In this document: in pieces, positions 16,379-25,415 of the stretch
Numbering within the stretch: the first letter of the stretch is position 1
Layout: every line of letters begins with the position of its first letter
From: Actinomycetes bacterium
GTDB taxonomy: Bacteria; Actinomycetota; CALGFH01
Assembly (NCBI GenBank): GCA_030146615.1
Contig: JASLBL010000245.1
Span: 1-58,678 of the forward strand
Direction: 5' to 3'
Length of the DNA: 58,678 nt
The notes under the pieces: generated by a model
The model's database searches: none
What the model was told of the DNA's origin: nothing
Seen by the model: the letters and a program-made list of their open reading frames with translations, nothing else
Translations under genes and position numbers: made by a program

Positions 16379-17810
16379 GGACGGCGGCGTCCAGGACCTC
16401 GGCGACGTGGGCCATGGCCAGGCGGCGGCCGCGGCGCTCGAGGGCGTTGCCGAGCTGGAGCAGGCAGCCGGGGTTGGAGGTGACCAGCAGGTCGGCCCCG
16501 GTGGCGAGCACGTTGGCGGCCTTGCGGTCGCCCAGTTCGGCCGCGGGCTCGGGCTCGACCAGGTTGTAGATGCCGGCCGAGCCGCAGCAGATCTCGGCCT
16601 CGGCGATCTCGCGCAGCTCCAGGCCGGGGATGGCCCGCAGGGCCGAGCGGGGCTGGGAGCGGATGCCCTGGGCGTGGCCCAGGTGGCAGGCGTCGTGCCA
16701 GGCGACCTTGATCGGCAGCGGATGCCGGGGGGCCACCGGGCCGAGCTCGACCAGCAGCTCGGACAGGTCGCGGACCCGTTCCGAGAACGCCTTGGCCCGC
16801 TCGGCGTAGGCCGCGTCGTCGCGGAGCAGGTGGCCGTACTCCTTCATGGCCGAGCCGCAGCCGGCCGCGTTGACCACCACCTGGTCGACCCCGGCGGCGT
16901 CGAAGGTGTCGATGGCCGCCCTGGCGAACGCCTGGGCCTCGGCCTCCCGGCCGGCATGCAGGCTGAGGGCGCCGCAGCAGCCCTGGCCGGCCGGGGCCAC
17001 GACCTCGCAGCCGTCGGCGGCCAGGACCCGGGCGGTGGCCGTGTTGACCTCGGGGAAGAAGACCCGCTGGACGCACCCGGTCAGCATCCCGACCCGCCGC
17101 CGTCGCGGGCCGGCCGGCGGGGTGACCTCGGGCACCGGCTCCAGGCGCCCGAGCCTCGGGGTGAGCCGCTCCATGGCCGACAGGCGCCGGGGCAGCCGGT
17201 CGAGCAGCCCGGCCCTCCTGGCCAGGGCGCCGAGGCGGGAACGCTGGTAGAGGCGCAGGGGCCCGCGGAGCAGGCGCAGCCGCCGCGGGTAGGGGAACAG
17301 CCGGAAGATCAGGGCCCGGAAGGCCCGGTCGCCGCGGGAGCGGGGGTAGCGGCGCTCGACCTGCTGGCGGGTGGCCTCGATCAGCTTGCCGTACTGGACC
17401 CCCGACGGGCAGGCGGTGACGCAGGCCATGCAGCCGAGGCACTGGTCGAAGTGGCGGACCATCTCGTCGTTCATGGCCTCGCCCTGGCGCCCGATCTCCA
17501 TCAGATAGATGCGGCCCCGGGGCGAGTCCATCTCCTCGCCCCAGAGCACGTAGGTCGGGCAGGTGGGCAGGCAGAAGCCGCAGTGGACGCAGTCGTCGAT
17601 CAGCTCCTGCTCGGGCGGGTGGTGGTCGTCGAAGGCGGGCAGCACGGCCACCCCGGCCTCGGGCCGCCCGGCCCCTTCGGTGGCCCGGTCCGCCTGGCCG
17701 GGGTCGGCCCCGACCTCGTCGGGCAGCCCCTCCGGCCCCCTGGCCCCGATCTGGGTCGCCGACGCCCGCTCGTGGGCCGGCTCGGGTCCGGTTCCGGTCT
17801 GCTCGGTCAT
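16341..17810 (-). CDS. glcF: glycolate oxidase iron-sulfur subunit GlcF
   Basis: A 489-residue protein carrying two 4Fe-4S ferredoxin motifs, CVHCGFCLPTCP and CLGCMACVTACP, and two C-terminal CCG-type motifs (AGQGCCGALSLHAG, AEICCGSAGIYN). This is the electron-transfer subunit of glycolate oxidase, passing electrons from the FAD subunits to the membrane quinone pool. Before the first cluster there is an extra, Ala/Gly/Glu-rich stretch of about 65 residues that looks disordered. Its ATG overlaps the glcE stop (ATGA). The stop codon lies inside a 41-bp tandem duplication. It is the last gene of the aceB-glcD-glcE-glcF run. Confidence 0.92.
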   Translation of the reverse strand: MTEQTGTGPEPAHERASATQIGARGPEGLPDEVGADPGQADRATEGAGRPEAGVAVLPAFDDHHPPEQELIDDCVHCGFCLPTCPTYVLWGEEMDSPRGRIYLMEIGRQGEAMNDEMVRHFDQCLGCMACVTACPSGVQYGKLIEATRQQVERRYPRSRGDRAFRALIFRLFPYPRRLRLLRGPLRLYQRSRLGALARRAGLLDRLPRRLSAMERLTPRLGRLEPVPEVTPPAGPRRRRVGMLTGCVQRVFFPEVNTATARVLAADGCEVVAPAGQGCCGALSLHAGREAEAQAFARAAIDTFDAAGVDQVVVNAAGCGSAMKEYGHLLRDDAAYAERAKAFSERVRDLSELLVELGPVAPRHPLPIKVAWHDACHLGHAQGIRSQPRSALRAIPGLELREIAEAEICCGSAGIYNLVEPEPAAELGDRKAANVLATGADLLVTSNPGCLLQLGNALERRGRRLAMAHVAEVLDAAVRGATPASLLERR

Positions 17811-19102
17811 CAGATACCTCCCACGAACCGGCCGGGGCTCATCCGGCGGTCCGGGTCGAACCGCTCCTTGACCCGGCGCATCAGCCCGAGGGCGTCGCCG
17901 GGCGGACCCCAGACGTCGACCTGCCGCTTGAGGTGCGGCGGGGCCTTGACCACGACCAGGCTGCCTCCCCAGGGAGCCAGCCGCTCCCTGACGTCGGTGA
18001 CCGCTCGGGCCACATACGCGACCTCGGGGCCGTCGGCCAGGAGGTCTCCCTGACGGAAGCCGCTGGTCATCCAGAGGACGCCGGTCGCGGCGTGGGCGCT
18101 GCCCGACCCTATCCAGCGCCGCTCCCAGCTGCGCCGGTCGCCGCCCAGCACCTCGGTCAGGACTTCCGGCAGCTCGGCCGGCGGGAACGCGGCCTTGAGG
18201 GCGACCTCGGCCTTCTCGAACGGGCGCGCGCCGAGCTGGCTCAGGGCGGCGTCGGTCTGCCCCGGCCCGGCCACGGCCGCCTCCCCCACCTGGCCGAGCA
18301 GTTCGGCGGCGGCGGCCGCCTGGGCCTCCACGCCCGGCTGGATGCCCTCGAACACCACCGTGAGCCGGCCCGGCCAGCCCCACTCGTCCACCACCAGCTC
18401 GACGGCGCTCGGCTCCAGCGCGGAGCGTCCCAGCCGCTGCACCGCCCGGCCGGCCTGGGCGGGCTCCTCCACATCGAGGGTGACCACGGCCGCGGCCGTC
18501 GGCAACGGGTGCAGGCGGAAGATGACCTCGGCGATCATGCCCAGGGTGCCGAGCGACCCGCAGAACAGCTTGGCCAGGTCGTAGCCGGCGACGTTCTTGA
18601 CCACCTTGCCGCCGGCGTGGGCGACGGTGCCGTCGGCCAGCACCACAGTGATGCCGATGATCAGGTCGCGGACGGTGCCGTAGCGGAGCCGCCGGGGCCC
18701 GAAGGCGTTGGCCGCGACCACCCCGCCGACGGTGGCGCGGGGCTCGGGCGGGTCGAGGGCCAGCCACTGGCCGGCCGGGGCCAGGTGCTGCTGGAGGTCG
18801 GCCAGCCGGACCCCGGCCTGGGCCCGCACGACCAGGTCGCCGGCGGCGTGCTCCAGCACCTGGTCGAGCCGCTCGGTGGACACCAGCAGGTCGGCCCGCT
18901 CCGGGGGGTTGCCCAGCCCGAGCTTGCTGCCGCCGCCGGCGACGACGACGGCCAGGCCGTCGGCGGCCGCGGCCCGCAGCACCTGGCTGGCCTCCTCCAC
19001 CGACCCGGGACGGGCCACCATCGCCACCGGCACCCCGTCGACGGCCGTGCCCGGCGGGGCCGGCTGGACCAGGCCGCCGCGCTCCAGCTCCGTGGTGCCC
19101 AC
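17810..19102 (-). CDS. glcE: glycolate oxidase FAD-binding subunit GlcE
   Basis: A 430-residue FAD-linked oxidase subunit. The PCMH-type FAD domain shows VVAGGGSKLGLG, ATVGGVVAANAFGPRRLRYG and CGSLGTLGMIAEV. It is shorter than GlcD and lacks the GlcD C-terminal HAGDGN and GEHGVG motifs, as expected of GlcE. The GTG at 19102 starts 2 bp after the glcD stop and uses a GGAGGTG ribosome site inside the end of glcD; its stop overlaps glcF. With GlcD and GlcF it oxidises glycolate to glyoxylate. Confidence 0.9.
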   Translation of the reverse strand: MGTTELERGGLVQPAPPGTAVDGVPVAMVARPGSVEEASQVLRAAAADGLAVVVAGGGSKLGLGNPPERADLLVSTERLDQVLEHAAGDLVVRAQAGVRLADLQQHLAPAGQWLALDPPEPRATVGGVVAANAFGPRRLRYGTVRDLIIGITVVLADGTVAHAGGKVVKNVAGYDLAKLFCGSLGTLGMIAEVIFRLHPLPTAAAVVTLDVEEPAQAGRAVQRLGRSALEPSAVELVVDEWGWPGRLTVVFEGIQPGVEAQAAAAAELLGQVGEAAVAGPGQTDAALSQLGARPFEKAEVALKAAFPPAELPEVLTEVLGGDRRSWERRWIGSGSAHAATGVLWMTSGFRQGDLLADGPEVAYVARAVTDVRERLAPWGGSLVVVKAPPHLKRQVDVWGPPGDALGLMRRVKERFDPDRRMSPGRFVGGI

Positions 19103-19104
19103 CC

Positions 19105-20562
19105 TCAGAACACCTCCGCCAGGCCGGCCTGCTCGACCGGGTGGACCCGGCGCGGGCCGGGCCGCTCGCCGCACAGCCGCGGGGTCGGGAACACCTTGCC
19201 CGGGTTGGCCCGGCCGTCGGGGTCGAAGGCGCAGCGCACCAGCTGCATGGCGTCCAGGTCGGCGGCGCTGAACTGCTTGGGCAGGTAGTGCTTCTTGTCG
19301 AAGCCGACGCCGTGCTCGCCGGTGATCGAGCCGCCCTCGTCGAGGCAGGCGTACAGGATCTCGGCCGCCAGCTCCTCGGCCCGCTGCTCCTGGCCCTCGA
19401 CGTCGCCGTCGTAGAGCACCAGCGGGTGCAGGTTGCCGTCCCCGGCGTGGAAGACGTTCGCCACCCGCAGCCCGCGCTCGTCGGCCAGCTCGCTGATCCG
19501 GCGCAGGACCCCGGGCAGGGCGGTCCGGGGGATGACCCCGTCCTGGACGTAGTAGTCGGGGCTGATCCGCCCGACGGCGGCAAAGGCCGACTTGCGGCCC
19601 TTCCAGAACAGGGCCCGCTGGTCCTCGTCCTCGGCGATCTGGATGGTGGTCGAGCCGGCCTCCTGGCAGAGTCGCTCAACCTCGTCGAACTGGTGGGCGA
19701 CCTCGGCCTCGGGCCCGTCCAGCTCCACCACCAGCACCGCCCCGGCCCCCTCGGGGTAGTTGACGTGCACGGCCGCCTCGGCCGCCTCCATGGCCAGGGC
19801 GTCCATCATCTCGATGGCCGCCGGGACGATCCCGGCCCCGATGATCTTCGACACGGCGTCGCCGGCGTGGTCGGTGCTCTCGAAGGCGGCCAGCAGAGTC
19901 CGGACCGCCTCGGGCTTGCGCAGCAGCCGCAGGGTCACCTTGGTGGCGATGCCGAGGGTGCCCTCGCTGCCCACGAAGGCGCCGAGCAGGTCGTAGCCCG
20001 GCGGGTCGGGCGCCTTGCCGCCCCCCAGGTGGACCAGCTCGCCGTCAGGCAGGACGACCTCGAGGCCGGTGACGTGGTTGGTGGTGAACCCGTACTTGAG
20101 GCAGTGGGCGCCGCCCGAGTTCTCGGCCACGTTGCCGCCGATGGAGCAGACCTGCTGGCTGGAGGGGTCGGGGGCATAGTAGAAGCCGTCGCCGGCCACC
20201 TCTTTGGTGACCTGGAGGTTCAGCACCCCCGGCTCGACCACGGCCCGCTGGTTGTCCAGGTCGACCTCGAGGATGCGGCGCATCCGGGCGAGCACGATCA
20301 GCACCCCGTCCGACACCGGCAGGGCCCCGCCGGACAGGCCGGTGCCCGACCCGCGGGCCACGAACGGCACCCCGGCCTCGAAGCAGGCCCGCACTGCCCC
20401 CTGGGCCTGCTCGGCCGTCTCCGGGAGCACGACCACGCTGGGAATGACCCGGAAGTTGGCCAGGCCGTCGCACTCGTAGGTGCGCAGCTGGTTGCGCTCG
20501 GAGATCACCCCCTGGGGGCCGGTGATCGTCTCCAGCCGGCGGATGAGGGCTTCCCGGTCCAT
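19105..20562 (-). CDS. glcD: glycolate oxidase catalytic subunit GlcD
   Basis: A 485-residue FAD-linked 2-hydroxyacid oxidase. FAD-binding segments ARGSGTGLSGGALP, CSIGGNVAENSGGAHCLKYG and GSEGTLGIATKVTL lie in the N-terminal half; the C-terminal cap has HAGDGNLHP (metal/substrate) and GEHGVGFDKKHYLP. It oxidises glycolate (or D-lactate) in the cytoplasm. ATG 20562 has AGGAGGG 7 bases upstream and is 19 bp after aceB. Linkage to glcE, glcF and malate synthase makes glycolate the likely substrate. Confidence 0.93.
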   Translation of the reverse strand: MDREALIRRLETITGPQGVISERNQLRTYECDGLANFRVIPSVVVLPETAEQAQGAVRACFEAGVPFVARGSGTGLSGGALPVSDGVLIVLARMRRILEVDLDNQRAVVEPGVLNLQVTKEVAGDGFYYAPDPSSQQVCSIGGNVAENSGGAHCLKYGFTTNHVTGLEVVLPDGELVHLGGGKAPDPPGYDLLGAFVGSEGTLGIATKVTLRLLRKPEAVRTLLAAFESTDHAGDAVSKIIGAGIVPAAIEMMDALAMEAAEAAVHVNYPEGAGAVLVVELDGPEAEVAHQFDEVERLCQEAGSTTIQIAEDEDQRALFWKGRKSAFAAVGRISPDYYVQDGVIPRTALPGVLRRISELADERGLRVANVFHAGDGNLHPLVLYDGDVEGQEQRAEELAAEILYACLDEGGSITGEHGVGFDKKHYLPKQFSAADLDAMQLVRCAFDPDGRANPGKVFPTPRLCGERPGPRRVHPVEQAGLAEVF

Positions 20563-20581
20563 CTCGCCCTCCTGTGGGAGG

Positions 20582-22177
20582 TCAGTCCAGCTGCTCGTAG
20601 GCGGGGATGGTCAGGAACTCGATGAACTCGTCGGCCAGGGCGACCTGCTCGAACAGGGCCCGTGACTGGTCGGGGCGGCCCTGGGAGTAGAAGAAGTCGT
20701 CCCCGACCTGCTCGCGGATCTTCTCCAGCTCCTCGGTGGCGGTCTGGCGGACCAGGTCGGCGGTGACCGTCTGGCCCTCGGCCAGCTTGACGCTGTTGTG
20801 GACCCACTGCCAGACCTGGCTGCGGGAGATCTCGGCCGTGGCCGCGTCCTCCATGAGGTTGAAGATCGGGGCCGCGCCCTGGCCGCGCAGCCAGGAGGAG
20901 ATGTACTGGATACCGACGTTGACGTTGTTGCGCAGGCCCTCCTCGGTCGCCTCCCCGGGGGTGGAGGCGATGTCGAGCAGCTCGGCCTGGCCGACCTGGA
21001 CGTCGTCGCGCTGGCGCCCGATCTGGTTGGGCCGCTCCCCCAGCACGGCGTCGAACACCTCCATGGCCACCGGGACCAGGTCGGGGTGGGCGACCCAGGT
21101 GCCGTCGAAGCCGTCGCCGGCCTCGCGCTGCTTGTCCTCGCGGACCTTGGCCACGGCCTGCTCGTTGATCTCGGGCCGCTTGCGGCTGGGGATGAAGGCC
21201 GACATGCCGCCCATGGCGAACGCCCCCCGGCGGTGGCAGGTCTTGACCAGAAGCTGGGTGTAGGCGCGCATGAACGGCACCGTCATGGTGACCTTGTTGC
21301 GGTCGGGCAGGGTGAACTCGGGCCGGTTCCGGAACTTCTTGATGACCGAGAACATGTAGTCCCAGCGGCCGGCGTTCAGCCCGGCCGAGTGGTCGCGCAG
21401 CTCGTACAGGATCTCGTCCATCTCGAAGGCGGCGGTGATCGTCTCGATCAGCACCGTCGCCTTGATGGTGCCGCGCGGGATGCCGAGGCGGTCCGAGGCC
21501 AGCTGGAAGGCGTCGTTCCACAGCCGCGCCTCCAGGTGGCTCTCCAGCTTGGGCAGGTACAGGAAGACGCCCTCGTCCCGCTCGAGCAGCCGCCGGGCCC
21601 CGTGGAACATGAACAGCCCGAAGTCGGCCAGGCTGGCCGAGACCGGCCGCCCGTCCACGGTGATGTGCTTCTCGGGCAGGTGCCAGCCCCGCGGCCGCGG
21701 CATCAGGGTCGCGGTCTCCTCGTTCAGGCGGTACCGGCGGCCGTCGGGGCTCTCGAAGCTGATCGTGCCCTCGATGGCGTCGATCAGGTTCTGCTGGCCG
21801 CCGAACATGTTCTCCCAGGTCGGGGAGTTGGCGTCCTCGAAGTCGGCCATGAACACCCTGGCCCCGGAGTTGAGGGCGTTGATCAGCATCTTGCGGTCGG
21901 TCGGGCCGGTGATCTCGACCCGCCGGTCGGCGAGGCGCTCCACCGGCGCCACCCGCCAGTCGCCCGCGCGCACCGACGCCGTCTCGGGGAGGAAGTCGGG
22001 CAGCTCGCCGGCATCGAAGCTGGCCTGGCGGTCGCCCCGCCCTGCCAGCAGCGCCTCCCGGGGCGGGCCCAGCTCCCGCTGGAGCTCGGCCACCAGCCCG
22101 AGGGCCTCGTCGCTCAGGACGTCCGGGTACTTGTCGCGTGCCGGCCCGTGGACCTCGACGCCGCCGGGGGATGCCAT
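20582..22177 (-). CDS. aceB: malate synthase A
   Basis: A 531-residue enzyme condensing glyoxylate with acetyl-CoA to malate. The family signature RDHSAGLNAGRWDYMF is complete, VLIETITAAFEMDEIL carries the catalytic Glu region, and FMADFEDANSPTWEN and ITGPTDRKML are also present. The length fits the AceB (isoform A) type, not GlcB. ATG 22177 has GGAGG upstream. Since glcDEF follow at once, glyoxylate made from glycolate would enter central metabolism here. No isocitrate lyase gene is in the window. Confidence 0.94.
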   Translation of the reverse strand: MASPGGVEVHGPARDKYPDVLSDEALGLVAELQRELGPPREALLAGRGDRQASFDAGELPDFLPETASVRAGDWRVAPVERLADRRVEITGPTDRKMLINALNSGARVFMADFEDANSPTWENMFGGQQNLIDAIEGTISFESPDGRRYRLNEETATLMPRPRGWHLPEKHITVDGRPVSASLADFGLFMFHGARRLLERDEGVFLYLPKLESHLEARLWNDAFQLASDRLGIPRGTIKATVLIETITAAFEMDEILYELRDHSAGLNAGRWDYMFSVIKKFRNRPEFTLPDRNKVTMTVPFMRAYTQLLVKTCHRRGAFAMGGMSAFIPSRKRPEINEQAVAKVREDKQREAGDGFDGTWVAHPDLVPVAMEVFDAVLGERPNQIGRQRDDVQVGQAELLDIASTPGEATEEGLRNNVNVGIQYISSWLRGQGAAPIFNLMEDAATAEISRSQVWQWVHNSVKLAEGQTVTADLVRQTATEELEKIREQVGDDFFYSQGRPDQSRALFEQVALADEFIEFLTIPAYEQLD

Positions 22178-22196
22178 CGGCCAGACCTCCGTCGCT

Positions 22197-22226
22197 CAAT
22201 GGGTGGTCCTGCACCTATGCCCATTG
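22197..22226. promoter_or_regulatory. inverted repeat between pdxH and aceB
   Basis: CAATGGG (22197-22203) and CCCATTG (22220-22226) form a perfect inverted repeat around 16 bases, with an inner GGT/ACC pair in the spacer. It lies 20 bases upstream of the aceB start and 2 bases past the pdxH stop. It could be an operator for a glyoxylate- or acetate-responsive regulator, or an RNA hairpin that separates the two messages. Confidence 0.4.
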
Positions 22227-22228
22227 TG

Positions 22229-22849
22229 TCAGGGGGCTAGGCGCTCGATCTTCCAGCTGTCACCGGCCCGGCGGTAGCGGAGCCGGTCGTGCAGGCGGTT
22301 GGGGCGGCCCTGCCAGAACTCGACCACCTCGTGGGCCAGACGGAAGCCGCCCCAGAAGTCGGGCAGGGGCACCTGGCCGTCCTGGTGGCCGGCGGCCAGC
22401 TCGGCGACCCGCCGCTCCAGGGCGGCCCGGCCGTCGATCACCCGGCTCTGGGGCGAGGCGGCCGCGCTCAGCTGGCTGCCGGGCGGGCGGGAGTGGAAGT
22501 AGGCCTCGCTCTCCTGGCGGGTGGTGGGCCCGACCGGGCCCTCGATCCGGACCTGGCGCTCCAGCTCGCCCCACCAGAACACCAGCGCCGCCCGCGGGTT
22601 GGCGGCCAGCTCGGCCCCCTTGCGACTCTCGTAGTTGGTGTAGAAGCAGAAGCCGCGCTCGTCGAACCCGCGCAGCAGCACCATGCGGGCCGACGGCCGG
22701 CCATCCGGGGTCGCGGTGGCCAGGGTCATGGCGGTCGGCTCGAGCAGGCCGGCCTCCTCGGCCTGCTCGAACCAGCGCCGGAACTGGGCCACCGGGTCGG
22801 CGTCGACGTCGGCCTCGGTCAGCGCCTCCCTGGTGTACTCCCTTCGCAT
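22229..22849 (-). CDS. pdxH: pyridoxamine 5'-phosphate oxidase
   Basis: A 206-residue FMN-dependent oxidase converting pyridoxine/pyridoxamine 5'-phosphate to pyridoxal phosphate. The FMN-binding segments PSARMVLLRGFDERGFCFYT, ESRKGAELAANP and FWWGELERQVRIEG are present, as are SRPPGSQLSA and the C-terminal FWQGRPNRLHDRLRY signature. Length is typical. It starts 11 bp after the exporter permease stop and may be read from that operon. An inverted repeat follows its stop before aceB. Confidence 0.95.
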   Translation of the reverse strand: MRREYTREALTEADVDADPVAQFRRWFEQAEEAGLLEPTAMTLATATPDGRPSARMVLLRGFDERGFCFYTNYESRKGAELAANPRAALVFWWGELERQVRIEGPVGPTTRQESEAYFHSRPPGSQLSAAASPQSRVIDGRAALERRVAELAAGHQDGQVPLPDFWGGFRLAHEVVEFWQGRPNRLHDRLRYRRAGDSWKIERLAP

Positions 22850-22860
22850 ACCTCCGAACG

Positions 22861-25407
22861 CTACTCCGTGGTGATCGCCCGGAGCACGTCGATCCTGGCC
22901 GCCCGGCGCCCGGGCAGGACGGCGGCCAGGATGCCGGCGATGGCGGCGGCGAGCACGAACCCGACCAGCTGCCCACCCGGCACGGTGAACTCGCTGATGC
23001 CCTGGCTGGACAGGGCCCGCACGATCGTCCAGCCGAAGAACACGCCCACGGCCAGCCCGAGCACGGCCCCGAGGACGGCGATGATCACCGCCTCCCAGCG
23101 GATCATCGAGCGCAGCTGGCGGCGGGTCGCCCCGACCGCCCGGAGCAGGCCGAGCTCGCGGATGCGCTCGAAGATCGAGAGGCCGAGCGTGTTCACGATG
23201 CCGAACAGGGCGATCAGGATGGCCAGCCCGAGCAGCGAGTAGAACAGGTTGATGATCTGGTCGATCTGCCTGGCCTGCTCGTCGCGGAACTCGGCCTGGT
23301 CGCGGACGGTGACGTTCGGGAAGGCGGCCATGACCCGGTCGACCGCGGCCCGCGAGTCGGCCGGGGCGACCCCGGGGGCGGCCTTGACCAGGATCTGGCT
23401 GTCGGCCTGGTCGGCGTAGGCGCGCTCGTAGGTGGTCAGGCCGAGCAGGAAGTCGCCGTTGAGGCTGTTGTCCTTGTACAGCGCCTTGACCGGCACCTGC
23501 TCGACCCCGGCGCGGGGGAACTCCATGGCCACGTTCTCGCCCACCGTCCAGCCGTTGGCCTCGGCCACGGTGTCCTTCACGGCCAGGCCGCCCGAGGTCA
23601 GGTCGCCGAAGTTGCCCGAGGTGACCTCGGTGCGGACGACCTGCTGGTAGGCGACCGGGTCGACGCCGGCGAGGGACTTGCCGGCCCCGTTGAGCTTCCA
23701 GGGGCCGAAGCGCATCCCGGCCACCGCCGCCAGCTGCGGCTGCTCGGCCAGACGCTCGGCGGCCTCGGGGCTGAACGGCTGGAAGTTGTCGTTCATCAGG
23801 ATGTAGTCGGCCGAGACGCTGTCCTCCAGGATCGCGGTGGTCGAGGCCTTGATCGAGGCGGCGAAGATGCTGACGAAGGACACCAGGGCCAGCCCGATCA
23901 TCAGGGCGGCCGCGGTCGAGGCGGTCCGCCGCGGGTTACGCATGGCGTTCTCCCGGGCCAGGTTCCCCGGCAGCCGGAACGCCTTGGCGAACGGCCAGCC
24001 GATGACCCGGGCCAGCGGACGCGCGATCAGCGGGCTCAGGACGGCCACGCCGAAGAACACCACCACCGCACCCGAGGCGACGTTGACCAGCTGGTTGCCC
24101 TCGGAGCGGAACAGGCCAGCCAGCAGCAGGGCCACCCCGATGGCGGTGACCAGCACGCCGAGGACGATCCGGCGCATGCGGAAGCCCGTGGGGGCGAACG
24201 CCGTCTCGGGCTGGAGGGCGGCGACCGGCGGCACCCGGGTCGCCTTGCGGGCCGGCAGCACCGCCGCCAGGACGGTGACGACGATGCCGACCAGCAGCGA
24301 CACGATCACCGTGCGGAGCTGGAACTGGATGCCGGTGGCGGGGATGTCGGCGCCGAGGAAGGTGCTCAGCAGGGCGCGCAGGCCGCCGGCGATCAGCACC
24401 CCGAGGCCGAGGCCGACCAGCGAGGCGACGATCGCGACGATCAGCGACTCGACCAGCACCGAGTTCATCACCTGGCGGCGGCTGGCCCCCAGGCAGCGCA
24501 GCAGGGCCAGCTCGCGGGTGCGCTGGGCGACGATGATGGTGAAGGTGTTGAAGATCAGGAACGCGCCCACCAGCAGGGCCACGAAGGCGAAGGCCAGCAG
24601 CGCCGTGCCCAGGAACCGCCCGATGGTGTCGTTGATGGCGGCGGCCTGGTCGGCGGCCAGCTCCTCACCGGTGAGCACCTCGTAGCGGGGGTCGACGGCG
24701 GCCCGGATGCGGTCGCGCAGCTGCTCGGGGGTGACGCCGGGCTCGGCGGCGACGTCGATCTCATCGAAGCGGCCCTCGCGGTTCATCACCTCCTGGGCGG
24801 TGGCCAGGTCGAAGCCGACCAGGCGGGCCCCGCCGAGGTTGTCGGCCTCGCCGAAGCCGATGACGCCGCTGACCGTGAAGTCCCGGGCCGGGCCCTGGAA
24901 CAGCACCTTGGCCCGGTCACCGACCTGGTAGCCGGTGTCCTCAGCCGTCTTGGCGTCGATGGCCATCTCGGTCGGCCCGCTCGGCAGGCGCCCGGAGCGG
25001 ACGGTCGAGCCGGCCGTGAACTGGGTGTCCTGGTTGAACGACACGCCGAGGCTGGGCGCGCCGCCGGTGGTCACCGCCTTGCCGTCCTTGCCGACGAGCT
25101 GGGCGTAGCCGGTGACGTTGCCCTCGGCCACCCTGACCCCGTCCACGGCCTTGACCCGCTCCAGGAGGGAGGCCGGCATGGGGTCGCGGACCTCGCCGGT
25201 CTCGAAGCCGCCGAAGGTCTCCTCGGAGCGGACGGCGACGTCGATGCCCTGGGTGACCTGCTTGAACAGGGAGTCGAAGCTGGCCGTGATGGTATCGGTG
25301 AGCACGTAGGTGCCGGACACGAAGCTGACCCCGAGCACGATGGCCAGGGCGGTCGCGGCCAGCCGGAGCTTGTGGGCCATGAGGCCCTTGAGCGTTGCCT
25401 TGCCCAT
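22861..25407 (-). CDS. MacB/FtsX-type ABC transporter permease
   Basis: An 848-residue permease with two repeats of an extracytoplasmic MacB-core domain followed by FtsX-type membrane helices. An N-terminal helix (LRLAATALAIVLGVSFVSGT) is followed by a long outside domain, three helices near 270-400, a middle pair near 415-510, a second outside domain and three C-terminal helices. FERIRELGLLRAVGATRRQL and RTRELALLRCLGASRRQV are the two FtsX coupling loops. Such transporters move lipids, peptides or lipoproteins by mechanotransmission. It begins 8 bp after its ATPase gene. The substrate is unknown. Confidence 0.92.
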   Translation of the reverse strand: MGKATLKGLMAHKLRLAATALAIVLGVSFVSGTYVLTDTITASFDSLFKQVTQGIDVAVRSEETFGGFETGEVRDPMPASLLERVKAVDGVRVAEGNVTGYAQLVGKDGKAVTTGGAPSLGVSFNQDTQFTAGSTVRSGRLPSGPTEMAIDAKTAEDTGYQVGDRAKVLFQGPARDFTVSGVIGFGEADNLGGARLVGFDLATAQEVMNREGRFDEIDVAAEPGVTPEQLRDRIRAAVDPRYEVLTGEELAADQAAAINDTIGRFLGTALLAFAFVALLVGAFLIFNTFTIIVAQRTRELALLRCLGASRRQVMNSVLVESLIVAIVASLVGLGLGVLIAGGLRALLSTFLGADIPATGIQFQLRTVIVSLLVGIVVTVLAAVLPARKATRVPPVAALQPETAFAPTGFRMRRIVLGVLVTAIGVALLLAGLFRSEGNQLVNVASGAVVVFFGVAVLSPLIARPLARVIGWPFAKAFRLPGNLARENAMRNPRRTASTAAALMIGLALVSFVSIFAASIKASTTAILEDSVSADYILMNDNFQPFSPEAAERLAEQPQLAAVAGMRFGPWKLNGAGKSLAGVDPVAYQQVVRTEVTSGNFGDLTSGGLAVKDTVAEANGWTVGENVAMEFPRAGVEQVPVKALYKDNSLNGDFLLGLTTYERAYADQADSQILVKAAPGVAPADSRAAVDRVMAAFPNVTVRDQAEFRDEQARQIDQIINLFYSLLGLAILIALFGIVNTLGLSIFERIRELGLLRAVGATRRQLRSMIRWEAVIIAVLGAVLGLAVGVFFGWTIVRALSSQGISEFTVPGGQLVGFVLAAAIAGILAAVLPGRRAARIDVLRAITTE

Positions 25408-25415
25408 TGCCGCCG

